Part shown: in pieces, positions 35,994 through 42,658 of the stretch
How positions within the stretch are numbered: the stretch's first letter is position 1
Layout: each line of letters starts with the position of its first letter
Source of the DNA: Bryobacterales bacterium
GTDB lineage: Bacteria > Acidobacteriota > Terriglobia > Bryobacterales > Bryobacteraceae
Assembly (NCBI GenBank): GCA_025350625.1
Contig: JANXXL010000247.1
Span: forward strand, 1 to 42,998
Length of the DNA stretch: 42,998 nucleotides
Direction: 5' to 3'
Program-made: the position numbers and the translations under genes
Notes under the pieces: generated by a model
Seen by the model: only the letters and a program-made list of their open reading frames with translations
What the model was told of the DNA's origin: nothing
Database searches by the model: none

Positions 35994-36620
35994 ATGATGA
36001 GGCTGATGGCCGAGCCTCTGGTAGCGGGACGGGCTAATACGGGTTTGCTACGGGATTTCGGCACATGGATGACGTCGGAGCAGCGGCGCGTAAACGCGCT
36101 ATGCCGTCGTTTGCTGCAAGACGCCGATGAAGCCGACTCCGCCACCCAGGATGTTTTTCTCAAGGCGTACCAAGCTCTTTTGCGGGAAGAAGAGCGGGGG
36201 GAGGACGGCAAGGTGCTGGACGACCCCACGCGATGGCTGTCGAAGATCGCGGTAAACACCTGCCTGGACCGTTTGCGTTCGAAGAAGTGGCAGATCTGGC
36301 GGCGAAGACCGGCTTCGGAAGATGAGGCGACCATCCTTGCGATGGTGGCTTCACGAGCTCCGGAATCAGAGGACCGGTACTTCGCCGGCCAGATCAACGG
36401 GCGATTGACCGTGGCATTAGGGCGGTTGTCGGATCGGCAGCGCGCGGTGTTTACACTGCGGCATTATGAAGAAATGAGCCTGGAAGAGATAGGTCAGATT
36501 CTGGGCCTGGACGTGGGCACGGTCAAAGCCCACATGTTCCGCGCGGTGAATAAACTTCGCGTGGACCTGAGAGATTTATATGAGGGAAGGCACCATGAGC
36601 GTTCACGAACATTTAAGTGA
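35994..36620 (+). CDS. ECF-type RNA polymerase sigma factor
   Basis: 208 residues. Sigma region 2 is recognisable in MTSEQRRVNALCRRLLQDADEADSATQDVFLKAYQAL, with region 2.4 at WLSKIAVNTCLDRLRSKKWQ. Region 4 is in LGRLSDRQRAVFTLRHYEEMSLEEIGQILGLDVGTVKAHMFRAVNKLR. No region 3 is present, hence ECF. Several start codons occur (35994, 35997, 36006); the exact one is uncertain. The anti-sigma gene overlaps its 3' end by 26 bases, the usual arrangement for co-regulated pairs. Confidence 0.9.
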   Translation: MMRLMAEPLVAGRANTGLLRDFGTWMTSEQRRVNALCRRLLQDADEADSATQDVFLKAYQALLREEERGEDGKVLDDPTRWLSKIAVNTCLDRLRSKKWQIWRRRPASEDEATILAMVASRAPESEDRYFAGQINGRLTVALGRLSDRQRAVFTLRHYEEMSLEEIGQILGLDVGTVKAHMFRAVNKLRVDLRDLYEGRHHERSRTFK

Positions 36621-37026
36621 AGACGCGCTGCTGGATGCGGTTTACGGGATCGCGGGAATCGATAGAGAGGCGCATTTGCGTGGGTGCGCGGAATGCGGGC
36701 GCCGCTTCAGCGAGTGGCAGGAAACGCGCGCGGCTGCGGCGGAGAGCGTGGAAATCCCGGTCGAATTTCTGGCAGCCCAGCGCAAAAAGATTTATGAGCG
36801 AATCGAGCGGCCTTCGCGCAAGCAATGGTTGTGGGCGCCCGGATTAGCGGCGGCGTTCGCGCTCGCAATCGGAGTTTTCGTGTATCATCCGGCCGCGCAA
36901 ACACCGCAGGAGAGGCGTGCGGAGATCAGCGACACTCAATTGTTCGGCGATGTTTATTCGATGGAGCAGTCGGTCGAGCCGGCGGCTGCGGCTCCGGCGC
37001 GGGCGCTTTTTGAGGAGCAGCAATAG
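36595..37026 (+). CDS. Anti-sigma factor with zinc-binding motif and one membrane helix
   Basis: 143 residues from ATG 36595, preceded by GAGGGAAGG. The N-terminal cytosolic domain has the zinc anti-sigma signature HLRGCAECGRRF (HxxxCxxC), then a transmembrane helix (WLWAPGLAAAFALAIGVFVY), and a short periplasmic tail. It should hold the upstream sigma factor inactive and release it on an envelope signal. It overlaps the sigma gene by 26 bases and is followed after 2 bases by a Spy-like gene, giving a three-gene operon. Confidence 0.88.
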   Translation: MSVHEHLSEDALLDAVYGIAGIDREAHLRGCAECGRRFSEWQETRAAAAESVEIPVEFLAAQRKKIYERIERPSRKQWLWAPGLAAAFALAIGVFVYHPAAQTPQERRAEISDTQLFGDVYSMEQSVEPAAAAPARALFEEQQ

Positions 37027-37028
37027 CG

Positions 37029-37505
37029 ATGAGGATGTGGATTTGGGTGGCCGCGCTGCTTCCGGCGATGGTGTACGGGCAGCCAGTTCGCCAGGGACCG
37101 GCGTGGTGGGAGAGTCCCTGGTGGAACAGTCCGCTGGTGCAGAATCTGGAATTGAGGGATGCCCAACGGAAAGAGATCCGCACCACGGTGCGGGAATACC
37201 GGGGCCACTTGATGGACTTGCGGGAAGCGGTGCAGCGCGCCGATGGCGATCTCGAAATCGCGTTGGGGGAAAGCACGCCCGATCAGCGCAAGGCCAATGA
37301 GGCCATCGAACACCTGGCAAGCGCACGCGCGGAGTTGACGCGCACGATTTCGCAGATGACCCTCCGGTTGCGCACAATTCTGACCAACGAGCAGTGGCAG
37401 GAGTTGCAGAAGCGGCAAGCCGAGCGCAGGCTGGAACTGCCGGGTGGACGCAAAGGCCCGGGCGGACGCATCGGCTCCGGCCCCGCAGCCACACAGCAGC
37501 GCTGA
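37029..37505 (+). CDS. Periplasmic Spy/CpxP-like protein
   Basis: 158 residues with a short signal peptide (MRMWIWVAALLPAMVYG). The mature protein is alpha-helical with the LTxxQ-like elements of Spy/CpxP and heavy-metal sensor proteins: NLELRDAQRKEIRTTVREYRGHLMDLREAV, and ILTNEQWQELQKRQAERR. A glycine/proline-rich tail follows. Located directly after the sigma/anti-sigma genes, it is likely an output or sensor of the envelope-stress response that the sigma factor controls. Exact ligand unknown. Confidence 0.75.
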   Translation: MRMWIWVAALLPAMVYGQPVRQGPAWWESPWWNSPLVQNLELRDAQRKEIRTTVREYRGHLMDLREAVQRADGDLEIALGESTPDQRKANEAIEHLASARAELTRTISQMTLRLRTILTNEQWQELQKRQAERRLELPGGRKGPGGRIGSGPAATQQR

Positions 37506-37508
37506 GTT

Positions 37509-38306
37509 TTAGGGGGTGGCGGCGCGGGTCGTCGACCAAGGCTTAAACCAACCGAGGCCATCGACAGTTTTGCCTTTAGGGCGGTATTCGCAACCGATCC
37601 AGCCGGGGTAGCCGATCTCATCGAGAAGGCGGAACAGGTAGGAATAGTTAACCTCGCCGGTATCGGGTTCGTTGCGCTCCGGCACGCCGGCAATCTGAAT
37701 ATGTTCGCAGAGCGACGCGTATTTCCGCAGTTTCGTGGCGATGTCTCCTTCGGTGACCTGGATGTGGTAACAGTCCATCTGCATTTTCAGATTTGGGAGC
37801 CCGATCCCGGCGCAGATCTCGGCGGCTTCGGCCTGGGTGTTGAGGAAATAACCGGGGATGTCGCGGGTGTTGATCGGCTCGATTACGAGCGTCAGTCCGG
37901 CGGCGGCGAGTTGCTGAGCGGCATAGCGCAGATTCGCGAGATAAACCGCGTGGCAGGCCGAACGCGCGACGCCGGCGGGAATCAGGCCCGCCATGGCGTG
38001 CACGCGAGGGGTCCCCAGCGCGCGGGCATAAGGGAGTGCGGTGGCGACTCCGCGGCGAAATTCCTCTTCGCGTCCGGGAACGCAGGCGATGCCGCGATCT
38101 CCGGCTGCCCAGTCACCCGGCGGGAGGTTGAAGAGAACATTTTCGAGACCTGCCGCAGTGAGCCGCGCGGCGACGGTTTCGGGTGGGTGCTCATAAGGGA
38201 ACATGAACTCGACGGCGCGAAAACCGGCTGCTGCGGCGGCGGAAAAGCGGTCGAGAAACGGGAGTTCCTGGAACATAAAACTCAGATTTGCGGCGAAGCG
38301 AGGCAT
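37509..38306 (-). CDS. hyi: Hydroxypyruvate isomerase (Hyi/OtnI type)
   Basis: 265 residues, TIM-barrel of the xylose isomerase-like superfamily. The N-terminus [20 protein letters not shown] and [39 protein letters not shown] and [17 protein letters not shown] are typical of hydroxypyruvate isomerase and of OtnI 2-oxo-tetronate isomerase. The glutamates and histidines of the metal site lie in VIEPIN, MDCYH, and GCEYRP. ATG 38306 is preferred over the upstream TTG because it aligns with the family start. Convergent with the Spy-like gene, 3 bases apart. It could act in glyoxylate or tetronate metabolism. Confidence 0.88.
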   Translation of the reverse strand: MPRFAANLSFMFQELPFLDRFSAAAAAGFRAVEFMFPYEHPPETVAARLTAAGLENVLFNLPPGDWAAGDRGIACVPGREEEFRRGVATALPYARALGTPRVHAMAGLIPAGVARSACHAVYLANLRYAAQQLAAAGLTLVIEPINTRDIPGYFLNTQAEAAEICAGIGLPNLKMQMDCYHIQVTEGDIATKLRKYASLCEHIQIAGVPERNEPDTGEVNYSYLFRLLDEIGYPGWIGCEYRPKGKTVDGLGWFKPWSTTRAATP

Positions 38307-38363
38307 ACGTGGAGAACAGTGTAGCAAAGCCGATGAAGGCGCGGTGTGTTTCTGGATTGCAGG

Positions 38364-38393
38364 TTGACATTACGGGTCGAGTCACGGTATCTG
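38364..38393 (+). promoter_or_regulatory. Promoter of tRNA-Cys
   Basis: TTGACA (38364-38369) with an 18-base spacer to TATCTG (38388-38393) stands before the tRNA; expected start near 38400 gives a short 5' leader. The -35 box is perfect, the -10 weak. Confidence 0.5.
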
Positions 38394-38416
38394 TGGGATA
38401 GCTAGAAGCACAGCAG

Positions 38417-38491
<75 letters not shown>

Positions 38492-38647
38492 ACATTTTCG
38501 TGATCCAATGCTTAAAGTTCTGTTGGCATTCTTTCTAGGTTGTCTTCCGTGTTTCGCAACCATGTCGCACTTGAGGTGGAGATGCTGGCGCTGGGCCAAC
38601 TAACCCGATTGCTCGGTGGCAGAGCATCTGCCATTTCCTATTCCTTG
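38492..38647 (+). other. Spacer between tRNA-Cys and its terminator; possible small RNA
   Basis: No protein gene is convincing in these 156 bases. GGCAGA-GCA-TCTGCC near 38620 can form a small perfect hairpin, and AGATGCT/AGCATCT can pair over a longer range. The next feature is a strong intrinsic terminator, so the tRNA transcript carries a roughly 180-nt tail before it ends; part of it might be processed into a stable RNA. Confidence 0.3.
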
Positions 38648-38678
38648 GGCCGCTACCTTGCCGGTAGCGGCCTTTTTT
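38648..38678 (+). terminator. Strong intrinsic terminator
   Basis: A perfect ten-base stem GGCCGCTACC / GGTAGCGGCC with a five-base loop TTGCC is followed directly by TTTTTT. It ends the transcript that begins at tRNA-Cys. Confidence 0.9.
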
Positions 38679-38680
38679 AG

Positions 38681-38833
38681 CCCGCTCCGCTTCAGGTCTT
38701 CCGGCACGATCTCGGTCTAGCCGCACCTTTCATCTTAGTCATCTCTCTTTGGGCCATCGGAGGGTTCTTGCTTTTTATTTTGATGCTATGGCAGGCGATC
38801 GCCTGCCCCAATTGTGCGTTTTATGCCATCTGA
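38681..38833 (+). pseudogene. Possible fragment of a membrane protein gene ending in CPNC
   Basis: After a TAG inside the terminator's T-run, an open frame without a good start codon encodes a hydrophobic helix and a small zinc-ribbon-like start: LAAPFILVISLWAIGGFLL, then MLWQAIACPNCAFYAI and a stop at 38831. The coherent helix-CPxC pattern is typical of small membrane proteins with a C-terminal zinc ribbon, so this may be a 5'-truncated remnant. It could also be chance. No RBS or ATG supports an intact gene. Confidence 0.25.
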
Positions 38834-38892
38834 CCGGCTTTTTCTGCTGCATGCTCAAATGGACCCACTACCGCATTCTCGCCCGGTTTGAC

Positions 38893-38916
38893 GGTAGTGT
38901 ATCAGTTTGAATTTTC
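38893..38916 (+). repeat. Left terminal inverted repeat of the insertion element
   Basis: 24 bases starting GGTAGTG, an exact reverse complement of 41471-41494. The stop codon of the transposase (38902-38904) lies inside it, so the gene and the end have been kept as one unit. Confidence 0.95.
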
Positions 38917-39747
38917 ATAAGCGTCTATCATTTCCACGATGTCTGTGATTTCCCAAAGCCGAGTATCCACACCAGCGGCCATTGCGGGCGAGCAGCGAAG
39001 CGTTTTATGGACTCGCGCGAAATTGTAGTACATCAGGAACAACGCGACTGATGCGGCGTGATTCTCGATCTTCTTTGAAAAACCATTGGTGAGCCGAGTA
39101 AAGCGGCGCATTCCCATGCGAAGCGTGAGGTTTGCGCGTTCTATGTAACTCGTGGAGACATGCTCCAAATCTGGATAGCCGACGATGGCTTTCTTTTCGC
39201 ATCCAATGCAGTCTGCGGGGCTGTAGCGCTTCTGTCCTTCGACCGGATTGGTGTAGACCTTGTGGAGCATCGCGTAGTCCACTTCGCCCCTGAATGCGTG
39301 CTCGACGGCTTTCAGGTACGCTGGCAGCGAGTCGCTGGTCAATTGGATTCGATCCGCTAGGCGATCCGCCAAGTCGGCAACGAACATGCGGGCGGTAACG
39401 CCATCACGGGGACCGATAATCCAGCACGGAATTAACTTGGAATCGGCGTCGATTGCGGCCCATGTCCAAGTATCTCCCGCACCCGGATGCTTGGCCGCTA
39501 TTTCAGGGGTAATGTTCTTGGCCTTCGCATAACAGAAGCTCCAGCACTCGTCGATTTGAACGCGCTTGCAATTCAAATTCCGCATGACCCGATCTTGGTA
39601 TTCCGAGCACGCCGCTCCAGCATCTACGGCCAGTTTCACAACCGTGTTGATCGCCACTCCCGTCATCCGGCTAGTGGATCGGAGTGAGTTTCCCTCGACC
39701 AGAGAACTGATGATTTGGCAGCGCTTAATGGAATCTAGCCGGTTCAT
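38902..39747 (-). CDS. IS1-type DDE transposase
   Basis: 281 residues from ATG 39747. The N-terminal helix-turn-helix (MNRLDSIKRCQIISSLVEGN, then SLRSTSRMTGVAINTVVKL) is followed by the catalytic region: Asp in VQIDECWSFCYAK, Asp in QLTSDSLPAYLKAVE and Glu in STSYIERANLTLRMGMRRFTRL. The C-terminal HKTLRCSPAMAAGV is also typical of this IS1-like group. The frame is open a further 222 bases upstream, but the family start and a promoter seven bases ahead favour ATG 39747. It ends inside the left inverted repeat. Confidence 0.93.
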   Translation of the reverse strand: MNRLDSIKRCQIISSLVEGNSLRSTSRMTGVAINTVVKLAVDAGAACSEYQDRVMRNLNCKRVQIDECWSFCYAKAKNITPEIAAKHPGAGDTWTWAAIDADSKLIPCWIIGPRDGVTARMFVADLADRLADRIQLTSDSLPAYLKAVEHAFRGEVDYAMLHKVYTNPVEGQKRYSPADCIGCEKKAIVGYPDLEHVSTSYIERANLTLRMGMRRFTRLTNGFSKKIENHAASVALFLMYYNFARVHKTLRCSPAMAAGVDTRLWEITDIVEMIDAYENSN

Positions 39748-39754
39748 ACTGACT

Positions 39755-39783
39755 ATTGTACTTGAGCGGATAGGCTGTGTCAA
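39755..39783 (-). promoter_or_regulatory. Transposase promoter, leaderless
   Basis: On the minus strand TTGACA (39783-39778), exactly 17 bases, and TACAAT (39760-39755) form a near-consensus sigma70 promoter. The ATG begins seven bases beyond the -10 box, so transcription should start at or next to the start codon, and translation would use no Shine-Dalgarno. Confidence 0.75.
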
Positions 39784-39794
39784 TCCTTTTCTCC

Positions 39795-39879
39795 AAGCAT
39801 GCAATTTATATTGATGCTTGCATTGTGCACGTTTTACAGGTACTATGCAAGCAGAATTAGTCAGAAAGGATGCTTGCAT
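39795..39879. promoter_or_regulatory. Cargo-gene promoter with three TGCTTGCAT operator-like copies
   Basis: TTGCAT (39818-39823), 17 bases and TACTAT (39841-39846) form a promoter for the P63C gene. The 9-mer TGCTTGCAT occurs at 39815-39823, inverted at 39845-39853 and again at 39871-39879, touching the -35 box, the -10/+1 region and the start codon. A further bulged inverted repeat AAGCAT(G)CAAT / ATTGATGCTT spans 39795-39819. The layout suggests repression by a protein binding this site. Confidence 0.6.
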
Positions 39880-40882
39880 GAAAAAAGTTGAAGTGACGGG
39901 ACGGGCAAAGGGTGGGCTGAAAAGGGCACAGTTGCTATCCCCTAAAGAGCGTCGGGAAATTGCGGCCAAGGGGGCAGCGGCACGCTGGGGACTTCAGGCT
40001 ACACACAAAGGCAGTTTTAAGCAGGAGTTTGGAACGGATGTAGAATGCTACGTTCTCAATGACGCACAGAAAACGGCGGTTATCAGTCAAACGGGGATGG
40101 CCCGGGCGCTGGGAATGTCCGCTCGGGGCAGCTCTTTACCCAGCTTTCTGGCGACGAAAGCGATGTCCGCTAGCGTGAGCGGCGAACTACAGGAAAAGCT
40201 AGCTAACCCAGTTAAGTTTCAATGGGCTAACGTCGGCGGTGGGGTGCCGCCAGCAAACGTCCACGGGTTCGATGCCACACTCCTGGTGGACGTCTGCAAA
40301 GCGGTCGTCAGCGCGGAGGCTGACGGGAAGCTTAGCCAACGGCAAGCCAATATAGCGAAGCAGGCTCACATCATCCTCGGAGCTTCTGCCAAAGCCGGGA
40401 TCAAGGGCCTTGTTTACGCGCTGGCTGGTTACAACCCCACCGCGCAGGAAGTCATCGAGGCTTTCAAGCTGTACGTGCGCGAAGAGGCGAAAAAGTATGA
40501 GCGCGAGTTTCCGAGTGAACTCTATCTAGAATGGCATCGCCTGTACGATATTCCAATTCCGGACCGGGGCAAGCCGTGGCACTTTAAACATTTGACGGTA
40601 AAGCACGTTTATTATCCTCTAGCCAAGAGCAGCGGAAAACTTCTGGAGCTTCTTAGGGCGGTAAAGGCAAAGGATGGTGACATGCGCAAAAAACTCTTCC
40701 AGTTTCTAAATGACGTCGGCGCACGTGCATTGAGGATGCAACTAGGAAGGGTATTGGAGATGGCTGAATCGTCGCCGGATAAGAGAACCTATGAAGCAAA
40801 GATCGTTGAGCGATTTGGGGGGCAGCGGGAATTGGATCTAAATATTCCTACTTCTTCCAGCGAGATTGAGCTGCCTTCTTAG
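39878..40882 (+). CDS. P63C-domain protein (cargo of the insertion element)
   Basis: 334 residues. ATG 39878 follows AGAAAGGA at seven bases. Residues 11-37 form a basic motif (KGGLKRAQLLSPKERREIAA, ending RW) also found in the next gene. The middle has a conserved-looking CYVLNDAQKTAVISQTGMARALGM. The C-terminal third (FPSELYLEWHRLYDIPIPDR, GKPWHFKHLTVKHVYYPLA, FLNDVGARALRMQLGRVLEM) matches the P63C domain known from phage- and island-encoded proteins of unknown function. It may bind nucleic acid and could autoregulate its promoter. Lower GC than chromosomal neighbours. Confidence 0.8.
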   Translation: MKKVEVTGRAKGGLKRAQLLSPKERREIAAKGAAARWGLQATHKGSFKQEFGTDVECYVLNDAQKTAVISQTGMARALGMSARGSSLPSFLATKAMSASVSGELQEKLANPVKFQWANVGGGVPPANVHGFDATLLVDVCKAVVSAEADGKLSQRQANIAKQAHIILGASAKAGIKGLVYALAGYNPTAQEVIEAFKLYVREEAKKYEREFPSELYLEWHRLYDIPIPDRGKPWHFKHLTVKHVYYPLAKSSGKLLELLRAVKAKDGDMRKKLFQFLNDVGARALRMQLGRVLEMAESSPDKRTYEAKIVERFGGQRELDLNIPTSSSEIELPS

Positions 40883-41093
40883 CAATCGCCTTTCGTCTAG
40901 CTGGTGACAGGGCAGCAGCTCTGGCCGCTCCGCCCTTAGCGCCGCCCAGCTTGCCCAGTGCGACAGCAGCCGGATTCTTTCCTGCGTTCTGATCGTCCAA
41001 AGGTTCGCCGGTCAACTTTTCGCCGATTAGCTTCTCGACTGTGCGACGACCCACGGTTGCGAAGTCGTGATCCTTGCTTGAACGGCTAGGCAT
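40848..41093 (-). CDS. Small basic protein with KGG-LSP-RW motif (cargo)
   Basis: 81 residues, overlapping the 3' end of the P63C gene by 35 bases in convergent orientation. The C-terminal half (residues 53-79, KGGAARAAALSPARRKAIAK ending SRW) is the same motif, of the same 27-residue length, as residues 11-37 of the P63C protein. The preceding NPAAVALGKLGG is often seen before it in small uncharacterised basic proteins. A nucleic-acid-binding role is likely from charge only. ATG 41093 lies within an inverted repeat (41089-41107). Confidence 0.65.
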   Translation of the reverse strand: MPSRSSKDHDFATVGRRTVEKLIGEKLTGEPLDDQNAGKNPAAVALGKLGGAKGGAARAAALSPARRKAIAKKAAQSRWKK

Positions 41094-41107
41094 GATATGA
41101 TTATGCC
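41089..41107. repeat. Inverted repeat between divergent cargo genes
   Basis: GGCATGAT and ATTATGCC arms (one mismatch) with a three-base centre span the start codon of the minus-strand cargo gene. They lie just ahead of the plus-strand membrane-protein gene. A regulatory site is possible. Confidence 0.35.
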
Positions 41108-41121
41108 ATGGGCGTCAACTA

Positions 41122-41466
41122 ATGGGCCATCGCCGCAACATGGAGAAGTTCATCGACGAATCCCGCGCCAGACAACGGAATATCGTTTTCCCGGACACCG
41201 TCCGAAACGGACGCTCCGTAGATGCTTTTCTATGGAATGGCTCTCCCAATCCCCCACTTATTCAGAAGATTGTGGCCTGGATGTTTGGCTTGTTCTTCTT
41301 GGCCCTTACTGCATTGGGCTTATTCGCAATGGTTCTCGGGGCACATCGAGGCATAGTCTTCGGTGACCGGGTAGCTTGGATCTTAGCTACGCTTCCAATC
41401 GCTGTCGTTTGCGCTTACGTCGGAATTAGAATCTTTCGCAACGGATTTGCAAGACGCAGATTTTAG
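41122..41466 (+). CDS. Small membrane protein (cargo of the insertion element)
   Basis: 114 residues from ATG 41122 (or 108 from ATG 41140). A charged N-terminus of about 50 residues is followed by two hydrophobic helices (IVAWMFGLFFLALTALGLFAMVL and VAWILATLPIAVVCAYVGIRIF) and a basic tail. Its stop is four bases from the right inverted repeat. I do not recognise the family. It is the last cargo gene and is placed like the membrane-protein gene at 26394 relative to its IS-like end. Confidence 0.6.
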   Translation: MGHRRNMEKFIDESRARQRNIVFPDTVRNGRSVDAFLWNGSPNPPLIQKIVAWMFGLFFLALTALGLFAMVLGAHRGIVFGDRVAWILATLPIAVVCAYVGIRIFRNGFARRRF

Positions 41467-41470
41467 CGCT

Positions 41471-41494
41471 GAAAATTCAAACTGATACACTACC
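41471..41494 (-). repeat. Right terminal inverted repeat of the insertion element
   Basis: 24 bases ending ...CACTACC, perfect reverse complement of the left repeat. The 8-bp target duplication GGTTTGAC follows at once. Confidence 0.95.
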
Positions 41495-41497
41495 GGT

Positions 41498-41528
41498 TTG
41501 ACAGCCATCTACATGGGTGTGCTATCCT
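41498..41528 (+). promoter_or_regulatory. Probable promoter of the rpsL-rpsG-fusA operon, -35 overlapping the IS target site
   Basis: TTGACA (41498-41503) and an extended -10 TGCTATCCT (41520-41528; TATCCT at 41523) with a 19-base spacer lie upstream of rpsL. Bases 41498-41502 are part of the target duplication, so the insertion left this -35 box intact and replaced only the sequence upstream of it with the AT-rich element end. The long spacer makes this call moderate. Confidence 0.45.
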
Positions 41529-41583
41529 CAGAAAGGTTTTGGCGAGTTGACCTTCTGCTCCCGTGCTACCGCTCTTCATATGG

Positions 41584-41615
41584 AGAGTCCGGCCGGGGGC
41601 CGGCCCCGAGGCTCT
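41584..41615 (+). other. GC-rich hairpin in the str operon leader
   Basis: GGCCGG-GGG-CCGGCC (41591-41605) forms a six-base stem, flanked by AGAG/CTCT that could extend it. It lies in the roughly 240-base leader before rpsL, where ribosomal-protein autoregulation sites are often found. No match to a known leader motif is claimed. Confidence 0.35.
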
Positions 41616-41772
41616 GGCGGTTTCTACGCTGCCGTGAGTATGGGCTAGTCCGAAGTCTCTATCCTTTGCTGGTGCGTTGTCAGTAGTTTTTGGGAATGTG
41701 TGAGGACGTGTTGGCGCCTCCGTTTCCGGCGTTATTATTCGCAGCATTTCCTATTTGGGAGAGTACAAGTTC

Positions 41773-42165
41773 GTGCCGACTTTCAATCAACTGGTGCGCA
41801 AAGGCCGCAAGGCTACGCGCTATAAGACGGCGAGTCCGGCGCTGCAGGCCTGCCCGCAACGCCGGGGCGTGTGCACGCGTGTGTACACGACTACGCCGAA
41901 GAAGCCTAACTCCGCCCTGCGCAAAGTGGCGCGCGTGCGCCTCACTAATCAGATTGAAGTGACCACATACATTCCAGGCGTAGGTCACAACCTGCAGGAG
42001 CACTCGATTGTGCTGATCCGCGGCGGCCGCGTGAAGGATCTTCCCGGCGTGCGCTATCACGTCGTGCGCGGCACGCTCGATACCGCCGGCGTCGCGGGAC
42101 GCCTGCAAAGCCGCTCGAAGTATGGGGCAAAACGGCCGAAGGGGCCCAAGGGAGGCGCGAAATAG
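41773..42165 (+). CDS. rpsL: 30S ribosomal protein S12
   Basis: 130 residues from GTG 41773, giving the family start (M)[13 protein letters not shown]12 sits at the decoding centre; the streptomycin-site segments [18 protein letters not shown] and [16 protein letters not shown] are intact, with lysine at the usual first position (PKKPNS). A TTG at 41755 would add six residues not typical of S12; TTGGGAGAG there more likely serves as ribosome binding site for the GTG. First gene of the str operon. Confidence 0.95.
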   Translation: MPTFNQLVRKGRKATRYKTASPALQACPQRRGVCTRVYTTTPKKPNSALRKVARVRLTNQIEVTTYIPGVGHNLQEHSIVLIRGGRVKDLPGVRYHVVRGTLDTAGVAGRLQSRSKYGAKRPKGPKGGAK

Positions 42166-42639
<474 letters not shown>

Positions 42640-42658
42640 TTCAAGAGAACCAAAGGTT

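Larger units (their letters stand above)
38885..41502. mobile_element. IS1-type insertion element with cargo genes (element proper 38893-41494)
   Basis: The 2602-bp element is bounded by perfect 24-bp terminal inverted repeats (38893-38916 and 41471-41494) beginning GGTAGTGTATCAGTTTG. It is flanked by the 8-bp direct repeat GGTTTGAC (38885-38892 and 41495-41502), a target duplication of the size expected for the IS1 family. Inside are a transposase gene (minus strand), a P63C-domain gene, a small basic-protein gene and a small membrane-protein gene. The intact ends suggest recent insertion. IS1-family relatives with longer size and passenger genes are known in general, but I cannot say whether this cargo set has been described. 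Confidence 0.93.

Noticed and set aside
39748-39969. Long N-terminal extension of the transposase
   Set aside because: It runs through the divergent promoter and the P63C start region; the promoter and family start favour ATG 39747.
40848-41093. Possible classical toxin-antitoxin pair formed by the P63C and the small basic genes
   Set aside because: The genes are convergent and neither matches a known toxin or antitoxin family; only a shared motif is visible, so no such claim is made.
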